Source of the DNA: an uncultured Oscillospiraceae bacterium
GTDB taxonomy: Bacteria > Bacillota > Clostridia > Oscillospirales > Acutalibacteraceae
Length of the DNA stretch: 22,884 bases
Assembly: GCA_902495835.1 (NCBI GenBank)
Contig: CABUYS010000009.1
Coordinates: 1 to 22,884, forward strand
Reading direction: 5' to 3'
The notes beneath the pieces are model-generated. The model was not told where the DNA came from, searched no databases, and was given only the letters and a program-made list of their open reading frames with translations. Position 1 is the first letter of the stretch. Every line of letters begins with the position of its first letter. Shown here piece after piece: positions 17,672 through 22,884 of the stretch. Made by a program: the position numbers and the translations under genes.

Positions 17672-18349
17672 TTAATTAAAATAACCGTTTAAACGCTTTT
17701 GAGTTTTAAAAAGCTTTAATTTTGCATCGTGCAATTTTTTCGAAAGCTTACGATACGCCTCTTGAGAATGATTTTTATTGAACTGAAGCAAATTTATTTT
17801 ATTTTTTAATTCATCTGAAAAACTGGATTTATTTTCAAGCTTAGCCGTTTCTTTAATCCATTTTTTCCTGCAAGAAATCAATTGTGCTTCATCTGCAATT
17901 TTTTGAGCCAGCGCGTCTTCGAATTCATTGGAAATTCTTTCGCAAATTTCTTCTCTTATCTCGATTTCTTTTTTGAGAGCATTTATTTCGATGTTTCGAG
18001 CTTTTAATTCAAGACGTCTTTTTTCTTCTTTTGGAAGCGACTCGGCATCTTTTAGAATTTCTAACGCCTCAGCAAAAGCTTGCTTTGTATTTTCTTCGAC
18101 GTTTGCTATGTCATCTTCCCGTTTTTTCTGTAAATCTTTTTTGCGTTCTCTGTCAAGCATTTCCATTTGACTTCTGGTAAGAATTTGCGGAGGATTATTT
18201 TTAAACCACTCCAGTTCGGCTTCTTCTATTTTTTTATTTATTGCCTCTATTTGTTTATCGATTTCTTTTAATTTTTTTTCTTGTTCTTCTATTCCGTAAT
18301 CTGACATGTCTATGACATTTTCCAAATCTTCTGTTTTAACTTCATTCAC
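17672..18349 (-). CDS. Small charged coiled-coil protein of the injection-system operon
   Basis: This is a 225-residue protein of unknown function. Almost the whole length is predicted helix with heptad-like spacing. Glu, Lys and Leu/Ile dominate, for example QEKKLKEIDKQIEAINKKI near residue 23 and LKARNIEINALKKEIEI near 114. A short loop with NNPPQILT lies near residue 51. No membrane helix, signal peptide or enzyme motif is visible. It sits between the tube-coiled-coil gene and the large unknown gene, 39 bases from the latter. A chaperone or scaffold role for either neighbour would fit, but is inference. AAGGTGA lies about 14 bases before the ATG, rather far. A 5-codon frame (ATG-CTT-AGT-GAA-TGA) in between overlaps the start and could couple translation. 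Confidence 0.7.
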   Translation of the reverse strand: MNEVKTEDLENVIDMSDYGIEEQEKKLKEIDKQIEAINKKIEEAELEWFKNNPPQILTRSQMEMLDRERKKDLQKKREDDIANVEENTKQAFAEALEILKDAESLPKEEKRRLELKARNIEINALKKEIEIREEICERISNEFEDALAQKIADEAQLISCRKKWIKETAKLENKSSFSDELKNKINLLQFNKNHSQEAYRKLSKKLHDAKLKLFKTQKRLNGYFN

Positions 18350-18479
18350 TAAGCATTTTCACCTTCTTAACCAAAACTCAAAACATTTACCAAACGTTAA
18401 TTAATACGCCTAAAAACCGAATTTTTAATGTCAAATAAGAAATTAATTATTTACAGTAATTTTACCTTATCTGATAACT

Positions 18480-20309
18480 CTAACTTTCTTTTTTATCTTC
18501 TTTTTTGTTTCCTTCTTTATCTTCCTTTTCTTCTAAAATTTCTCCGTTTTCACCTAATTGCAAATTCGGTAAATCTTCATACTCTTTATTTAATTTATCT
18601 ATGCAATTCTTCATCCTTTCTTTTCTTTCTTCTTTCTTTTTCTCTGCATTAGCATTTCTGTTTTTTTCTCTTTCTTTTTTAACATTTTTCATTTTGTCAT
18701 CATATTCTTTGTGAATTTCTTTTAACTCTGCCTCTTGCTTTGCGTTCATTTCTTTTTGCTTTTCGTCCTCTTTTTTGACCTTTTCTTCATATTCTTTTTT
18801 AGCGTCTTCAATTTCTTTTTGATTTGCGCCGCTTTCTTTGAGCTTTTTCATTTTATCTTCGTATTCTTGCCGCATCTTTTTCGAAGTTTTTTCTCGCTCT
18901 AAACGCATTTTTTCTTGCTCTTTGCGATTTTCTTCCTTTTTCTTTTCGAGTTTTTCTTTGAGGTCTTTTTCAGCCTGTTTTTGAATACTTTCAAATTCCT
19001 TTTGTTCTTTTTTCTTTTCTTCAAGGTCGGCAGCAATATCTTTTCCAGCATACTTCCTAGATTCTTCGAGCAATTTTAGACGTCTTTCGCTTTCTCTTTT
19101 AAGCTTTGCTTTTTCTGCTTCACATTTTTTAAGAAATGCATCTCTTCGAGCCTCAGATTGCTTTTTTCTTTCTTCATTCATTCGTTTGAATTTTGCCAAA
19201 ATTTTCGCTCTATCTTCTAGAATCTCTGCTGCTTGATATTCAGATTCCAACGTTGTAGCTCTCTTAGCAACAGTTCCCAAACCGAGAGGAACACGAGTAA
19301 GCCCTGTATGAACAATTGTAATATGCTCTATTAAAATTTCACCATTATCGGCGTTTAAATCATCAACACTCCATTCACTCATTCCCAAAGATAAAAATGA
19401 ATAAATAGCTGTCAATTCATTGCTTCTGTTATATACCTGTATAGTGCCTATAGCCGGTCCTGCTTCAAGACTTTCTTGAGGATTCAAAGCGCTTAAACCC
19501 AAAAGAGCTGTTTTTCTAAGCAAATTATCGGGAATAAGCGAAGCTGCAGCTTTTGCAGCCCCCTCTATTAGTGTCGACACACGTATCATTAGGCCTCGTT
19601 CAAACGTAAGCTTATGTGCGTCGCCAGACGTGGGTTTTCCGACTTTCACCGGATGGTCATTTATTCCGCCTTCTGTGATAAAATCATATCCTCTGTCTAT
19701 AGAAAGACCCGAAACACTCTTAAATCCGAACATAAACTCATTAAGAGTAACAATAAAATTGAAGCCTTGTGTGAGGTAATTCATCGGAGAAACCTTAACA
19801 AAAGGTAACCGTTTTTTCTTTTTCCCAAAGAGACTTAGCCCCAATTTCATTTCATACTTAGATGTATCTTCGCTACGAGTTGCGTACCTTTTTTCAAGAG
19901 GTACATCCGGTCTCTTATTGGGGTCTTCATCAGATTGATCGTCAGAATTTTCTGAATTTTGATTATCGGATTGACTTGAAGTTTCCGAAGAGTTTGTAGA
20001 AGATTGTTGTTGATTAGATTCACTTTGCGGAGGTTCTACTTTAGAATCTTCACTTTGGGAAGGCCCAGCTTTAGAAGAATCCTCATTTGAAGCGTCCTCT
20101 TGGGATGGACTTTCTTTATTTGATTTTTCTTCAGGTAACTCTTCTTTTTGAGATTTGTCTTTTTGAGATTCCTCTTCGGAGAGCTCCTCTTTAGGAGAAT
20201 CATCTTTTTGAGATTCCTCTTCAGAAATTTCTTCTTTGGTAGAATCATCTTTGACAGAATCATCATCTTTTTTTTCTTCTGTCAAATTGTTTGTTTCTTC
20301 ACTGCTCAT
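18480..20309 (-). CDS. Tube-domain (gp19-type) protein with acidic N-terminus and long coiled-coil C-terminus
   Basis: This 609-residue protein has four regions. Residues 1-150 are acidic, Ser/Glu/Lys-rich and probably disordered, opening with three 15-residue imperfect repeats (KEExSEEESQKDxSx). Residues 165-345 are a tail-tube domain: FNFIVTLNEFMFGFKSVSGL, TEGG, KLTFERGLM, then WSVDDLNADNGEILIEHITI and HTGL, the same landmarks as the simple tube protein at 21019. Residues 350-580 are a highly charged coiled coil. The last 25 residues are acidic again. Afp-type systems carry tube paralogues near the baseplate that start the tube (Afp5/Afp7-like), so a tube-initiator role is likely. No LysM domain is visible. 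The flanking extensions are unusual. The ATG has GAGGTGA 6 bases upstream. Confidence 0.85.
   Translation of the reverse strand: MSSEETNNLTEEKKDDDSVKDDSTKEEISEEESQKDDSPKEELSEEESQKDKSQKEELPEEKSNKESPSQEDASNEDSSKAGPSQSEDSKVEPPQSESNQQQSSTNSSETSSQSDNQNSENSDDQSDEDPNKRPDVPLEKRYATRSEDTSKYEMKLGLSLFGKKKKRLPFVKVSPMNYLTQGFNFIVTLNEFMFGFKSVSGLSIDRGYDFITEGGINDHPVKVGKPTSGDAHKLTFERGLMIRVSTLIEGAAKAAASLIPDNLLRKTALLGLSALNPQESLEAGPAIGTIQVYNRSNELTAIYSFLSLGMSEWSVDDLNADNGEILIEHITIVHTGLTRVPLGLGTVAKRATTLESEYQAAEILEDRAKILAKFKRMNEERKKQSEARRDAFLKKCEAEKAKLKRESERRLKLLEESRKYAGKDIAADLEEKKKEQKEFESIQKQAEKDLKEKLEKKKEENRKEQEKMRLEREKTSKKMRQEYEDKMKKLKESGANQKEIEDAKKEYEEKVKKEDEKQKEMNAKQEAELKEIHKEYDDKMKNVKKEREKNRNANAEKKKEERKERMKNCIDKLNKEYEDLPNLQLGENGEILEEKEDKEGNKKEDKKES
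20109..20237 (-). repeat. Three imperfect 45-base tandem repeats within the tube-coiled-coil gene
   Basis: Residues 25-39, 40-54 and 55-67 of the encoded protein repeat as KEEISEEESQKDDSP, KEELSEEESQKDKSQ and a shorter KEELPEEKSNKES. The first two are also close at the DNA level. This points to recent tandem duplication in a region under little structural constraint, and copy number may vary between strains. Confidence 0.8.
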
Positions 20310-20333
20310 TTTTTCACCTCACACCATTTGGCT

Positions 20334-20540
20334 TTAATCACCAACATCAAATATGTTCACTCGATTGCCGTTTGATTCCGCATTTAATTTCTTGTTTATT
20401 CTGGAAGCCTCTTCGCAAAACCTGACTCTCTCCCTATGAGGCAAGAGCATGATTTCTTGACGAGACCAGTGGAAATAATAAGCCAAAAAAGCTATCTCTT
20501 CGTATAGGATTTTGCTGGGATAACTTTTTAGGCTTCCCCG
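20334..20540 (-). CDS. DUF6760-type small protein, read as a -1 frame extension of the chaperone
   Basis: Sixty-eight codons in the -1 frame relative to the upstream gene encode the pattern ILYEEIAFLAYYFHWS, then LPHRERVRF and SRINKK. This matches the small DUF6760-like protein common in eCIS loci (LYEEVAxxAYHFHWS...HxERxxW...IN). In this frame a TAG lies at 20559-20561. Between it and the conserved block there is no ATG, GTG or TTG; the first is a TTG inside the conserved motif. The frame joins the upstream gene exactly at a slippery heptamer, so the most economical reading is a -1 frameshift product of 189 residues in total. Alternatives are a non-standard start codon or a sequencing error in the run of six T. 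The stop lies 24 bases before the next gene. Confidence 0.75.
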   Translation of the reverse strand, partial: RGSLKSYPSKILYEEIAFLAYYFHWSRQEIMLLPHRERVRFCEEASRINKKLNAESNGNRVNIFDVGD

Positions 20541-20902
20541 AAAAAAGGCAGTTCGTACCTAAACTCATGAGCGCATTTAGGGCAGATAACCGTAACTTGA
20601 GGCGGCTCAACCGAATTAATTTTTTGGTATAAATCTTGTAAGTACGCCATATCGGCCGTAAATAAGCTCTCTATTACGTGTGCGTTGACGCTTTTTAAAG
20701 TTCCGAGCTGAGTAATAACTCTTTCAAGCAAAAGAATACTTAAATACCCCGGATTCATCTTAACTCTTGGGTCGTTTAGCGGAACAATTTCATCAGCAGC
20801 GTTAGCAAGTCTCATTACACCACGCTTATGAACCTCTCCTTTACTATCTACATATCCTTTGGGAAGTTCGAATTCTACTTGAGTTTCAAAGGGAACTGAC
20901 AT
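20528..20902 (-). CDS. Tail assembly chaperone-like protein (short form)
   Basis: This 124-residue protein lies directly after the tube gene. It begins QVEFELPKGYVDSKGEVHKR and continues GVMRLANAADEIVPLNDPRV, NPGYLSILLLERVITQLG and LFTADMAYLQDLYQKIN. That is the pattern of the phage tail assembly (gpE/gp41-like) proteins found after the tube gene in CIS loci. Near the end is a CPKCAHEF motif, half of a possible zinc-binding site. In phages such proteins act as chaperones for the tape measure and come in short and frameshifted long forms; the same appears to hold here. The ATG has GAAAGAG as a moderate ribosome binding site. A hairpin separates it from the tube gene, which may lower its expression. 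Confidence 0.85.
   Translation of the reverse strand: MSVPFETQVEFELPKGYVDSKGEVHKRGVMRLANAADEIVPLNDPRVKMNPGYLSILLLERVITQLGTLKSVNAHVIESLFTADMAYLQDLYQKINSVEPPQVTVICPKCAHEFRYELPFFGEA
20540..20546 (-). promoter_or_regulatory. Candidate -1 ribosomal frameshift site (T TTT TTC)
   Basis: On the minus strand the zero-frame codons CCT TTT TTC give a canonical X XXY YYZ heptamer, T TTT TTC. Slipping back one base yields TTT TTT and continues as CGG GGA AGC into the DUF6760-type frame, with no stop for 68 codons. The zero frame stops three codons later (GGG GAA GCC TAA). An AGG lies 11 bases upstream and could act as an internal Shine-Dalgarno stimulator, as in dnaX. Only a weak 4-bp stem (GGGA with TCCC) is visible downstream. 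Confidence 0.65.
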
Positions 20903-20934
20903 TAAAAATCACTCTTTCTTTAATTTTAAGTACC

Positions 20935-20996
20935 TCTCTCCTCACACGTAAGTTATGCAAGGAGAGAAAGTAAACATTAGTATATCTAATATTACT
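20935..20996 (-). promoter_or_regulatory. Two stem-loops between the tube and chaperone genes
   Basis: The 116-base gap after the tube gene holds two inverted repeats. One pairs TCTCTCCT with AGGAGAGA (20935-20942 and 20960-20967), with a 17-base loop. The other pairs AGTAA and ATTAG with CTAAT and TTACT (20969-20996), with a small internal bulge and 5-base loop. Neither is followed by a T run on the minus strand, so they look more like partial terminators, RNA processing sites or 3'-end stabilisers than full terminators. Sheath and tube are needed in far greater amounts than the baseplate proteins, so a drop in expression here would make sense. Confidence 0.5.
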
Positions 20997-21018
20997 GTTT
21001 TGTTTTTTACAATTACAA

Positions 21019-21516
21019 TTATCCTGCAACCATATCTCTCTTGATTCCTTCATGGGCTAAAACGAGAGTTTCAATTATAACTTCTCCGTTGTCCGCAGAA
21101 AGGTCACTTGAGCTGTATGATTTCGGCCAAGCATTTATTACAGTCCAGCTTGCAGTTGGTTCTCCGGCGTTATTAAATGCGGTAATTTTACCGTTAACCG
21201 GAGTAAAATTGCTTCCTTCAAGATAGCCATTAAAGAAGTCGTAAAGTAATGGGTTGCTATACATACCTTTGGTAAGTGTAATTTCATTGTAAGTTACGAG
21301 GCCGGGTAATTTACGTGCTGTAAGAAATCCGAATCCTCCCTCTCTGTACTCACTTACGCCGACTTCTGTGGAAAATCCCTGAACTTCCTTAAAAGAAGAA
21401 GTTCCTAATCCGTCAAAAACCGCTATAAATCTGAATCCTCTGATAGGGGTAGCCAACCCTTGCGAATCCGTAGATAATACTTCAGTACCGAGTTGCTGTA
21501 TACCTGCGTCTGACAT
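21019..21516 (-). CDS. Major tube protein (gp19-type)
   Basis: This 165-residue protein is the main inner-tube subunit, which stacks in hexamers inside the sheath. The family landmarks are all present: RFIAVFDGLGTSSFKEVQGF, YREGG, LVTYNEITLTKGM, WTVINAWPKSYSSSDLSADN and EVIIETLVLAHEGIKR. Length is typical for the family. The ATG has AAGGAGAA about 9 bases upstream. It lies 34 bases after the sheath gene, the standard order for contractile systems. Its domain is also present in the longer protein at 18480-20309, which shares the DLxADNGEx(I/L)IE block near the C-terminus. Confidence 0.95.
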   Translation of the reverse strand: MSDAGIQQLGTEVLSTDSQGLATPIRGFRFIAVFDGLGTSSFKEVQGFSTEVGVSEYREGGFGFLTARKLPGLVTYNEITLTKGMYSNPLLYDFFNGYLEGSNFTPVNGKITAFNNAGEPTASWTVINAWPKSYSSSDLSADNGEVIIETLVLAHEGIKRDMVAG

Positions 21517-21550
21517 TTAAATCATTCTCCTTCCTTTTTAAAAATCACCT

Positions 21551-22884
21551 TTATTCTCCTGTTTTTTGTGTAATTCTAAAGATTACGAACTCTGCCGGTT
21601 TGACAGGTGCAACGCCGATAACGCACACCAATCTTCCGTTATCTATATCATCTTTAGTCATTGTATTTGGTCCTATATCTATGAAGAACGCATCTGCAGG
21701 CGAGCCTCCTACGAGTGCTCCAGATCTCCACATTCCTTCTAAGAAAAGTTCTATGGTTCTTCTTACCCTTGCCCACAGGCCTTCATCGTTAGGTTCAAAT
21801 ACAACCCAGTTTGTATTTGCTTTAATAGATTCCTCCAGATAAATAAACAAACGTCTGACGTTGACATATTTCCAGAGTGGCTTGGATGAAGCTGTTCTTG
21901 CTCCCCAAACTCTGATTCCTGCTCCGGGGAATTTTCTAATAAGGTTTACACCTTTCGGGTTTAAAACATCCTGCTCCGCTACATTGTAATTTGCATACAA
22001 TCCTGTACAGTTCGCAACAACTTCATTTGCAGGAGCTTTATGAACACCTCTTTGATTGTCGCTTCTTGCATAAATTCCCATTACCGAACCCGATGGCGGA
22101 ATAAATGTATCTTTTTTATCAAGAGGGTCAAATACCTGTAACCACGGATGATACATAGCGCAGTAATCACTGTCTACTATATCTCTGTGCTTCATAATAT
22201 CTGCTACGGTCTTTGCAGTCATTGGCATATCAAGCACGGCAAATCTGCTTGCAAGTTTTTCGCAGTGAGCAACCAGCGACAACTGAACATTCGCACTGAC
22301 TATGCCCGGTACAGCCATAATACTTACTTCTGTATTATCAAGGAAAGCTTGAATTCCCGTTCTTGAGCCCGGTCCTTCATCTTTTCCTATGAAATCGGCA
22401 TCGGTAAGTGTTGCTGCCGTTCCCGTTGCTCCGCCTGAGAATAATACTTTAATTTCATCGCCTTTACCGCCGAATACTTGTTTAACAACGTCAATCGGAG
22501 ATACCGCGTTTTCTGACGGTTTTGCACTCAAAATCACCAATTGAGATTTAGATACTGCCTTCTCAATAAATGAAGGTGACGAAACGTTGAATGTGACGCT
22601 TTTGTATTTTTCAACTTCTTCACCGCATTCAATAACAACATCCATTTCGCATGTGTTCAAAGTTATTTTCGGTAAAAGACCGTCATCAACAACGTCGCCG
22701 TCAAAAGGCTCGTTAAACGTTACAAAATTTCCGGTAACATTTTTTATAGTTCTAAACTGTTCCTTTTCGGCTCCGTTTAAAACAACAACATCTCCTACTG
22801 CAAATCCCGAAACACTTCTTAAACGATATTTTCCTTCGCCTAAATCTTCGAGTATCTGGCTCTTGCTTCCCGGAGAATCCGAAA
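21551..22884 (-). CDS. Contractile sheath protein, 5' end beyond the window
   Basis: The reading frame stays open to the window edge, so at least 444 residues are visible and the start is missing. The C-terminal half has the classic sheath signature: MPGIVSANVQ-like and YHPWLQVFDP segments, then FIPPSGSVMGIYARSDNQRG, VHKAPANE, VNLIRKFPGAGIRVWGART, YVNVRRLFIYLEESI, NWVVFEPND, LWARVRRTIELFL and GVAPVKPAEFVIFRI. These C-terminal parts form the conserved core that interlocks neighbouring subunits. The visible upstream part is beta-rich (RLRSVSGFAVGDVVVLNGAE) and typical of eCIS sheaths, which have variable outer domains. Apparent starts inside the window (for example TTG at 22660) are not real starts, since coding similarity continues upstream of them. 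Confidence 0.95.
   Translation of the reverse strand, partial: SDSPGSKSQILEDLGEGKYRLRSVSGFAVGDVVVLNGAEKEQFRTIKNVTGNFVTFNEPFDGDVVDDGLLPKITLNTCEMDVVIECGEEVEKYKSVTFNVSSPSFIEKAVSKSQLVILSAKPSENAVSPIDVVKQVFGGKGDEIKVLFSGGATGTAATLTDADFIGKDEGPGSRTGIQAFLDNTEVSIMAVPGIVSANVQLSLVAHCEKLASRFAVLDMPMTAKTVADIMKHRDIVDSDYCAMYHPWLQVFDPLDKKDTFIPPSGSVMGIYARSDNQRGVHKAPANEVVANCTGLYANYNVAEQDVLNPKGVNLIRKFPGAGIRVWGARTASSKPLWKYVNVRRLFIYLEESIKANTNWVVFEPNDEGLWARVRRTIELFLEGMWRSGALVGGSPADAFFIDIGPNTMTKDDIDNGRLVCVIGVAPVKPAEFVIFRITQKTGE

Noticed and set aside
18359..18480. AT-rich inverted repeat (TAAAAA with TTTTTA) and a TTGACA box in the gap after the tube-coiled-coil gene
   Set aside because: The stem is only A-T pairs with a weak loop, and the box has no -10 element at proper spacing; I do not claim a terminator or promoter.
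20334..20486. Independent start for the DUF6760-type protein at the internal TTG (20486) or ATG (20450)
   Set aside because: Both lie inside the conserved motif and would remove ILYEEIAF, so they cannot be the native start of an intact protein.
22148..22366. Plus-strand frames opposite the sheath gene
   Set aside because: They are antisense shadows of a well-conserved gene, with no ribosome binding site or family match.
4839..22884. The cluster as an intact prophage or R-type diffocin-like tail
   Set aside because: No capsid, terminase, integrase, lysis or holin gene is visible, and the tandem J-like proteins plus the DUF6760-type protein fit eCIS better. The part beyond the window could still change this.

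Overview
The window is AT-rich DNA from an endospore-forming Firmicute, most likely class Clostridia. The evidence is two sporulation genes (spoVAD and spoIIR), strong AAGGAGG-type ribosome binding sites and low GC. I cannot place it to genus.

Left part (1-4797). A decayed IS200-type transposase (about 269-632) precedes spoVAD on the + strand, which ends at a clear terminator. A gene-poor stretch follows, with paired hairpins near 2476-2540. All later genes lie on the minus strand. Reading in their direction of transcription, lemA, a TPM-domain gene and spoIIR form the far end. A good sigma-A-like promoter precedes lemA, and a SigF/SigG-like promoter candidate precedes spoIIR.

Right part (4839-22884). 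One colinear minus-strand block of 13 reading frames encodes a phage-tail-like contractile injection system of the Afp/eCIS type. In transcription order it holds: sheath (cut by the window edge), tube, a tail-assembly-chaperone-like protein, a small reading frame of the DUF6760 type, a tube-domain protein with an acidic N-terminus and a long coiled-coil C-terminus, a small coiled-coil protein, a large lysine/asparagine-rich protein, a gpD-like hub, a gpV-like spike, a gp25-like wedge protein, two baseplate-J-like proteins, a tail-protein-I-like protein, and a last protein with an Ig-like C-terminal domain. The AAA+ ATPase, tail terminator, PAAR tip and any toxin cargo are not in the window. 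They may lie beyond 22884.

The most notable observation is at the chaperone. The DUF6760-type frame has no ATG, GTG or TTG start. It overlaps the 3' end of the chaperone gene in the -1 frame, and a T TTT TTC slippery heptamer sits exactly at the junction. This predicts a programmed -1 frameshift giving a 124-residue short form and a 189-residue long form, as in the G/GT tail chaperones of long-tailed phages. The next gene, where a phage would have its tape measure, is the tube domain fused to a coiled coil.

The injection-system operon runs into the lemA-TPM-spoIIR genes with no visible terminator between them.
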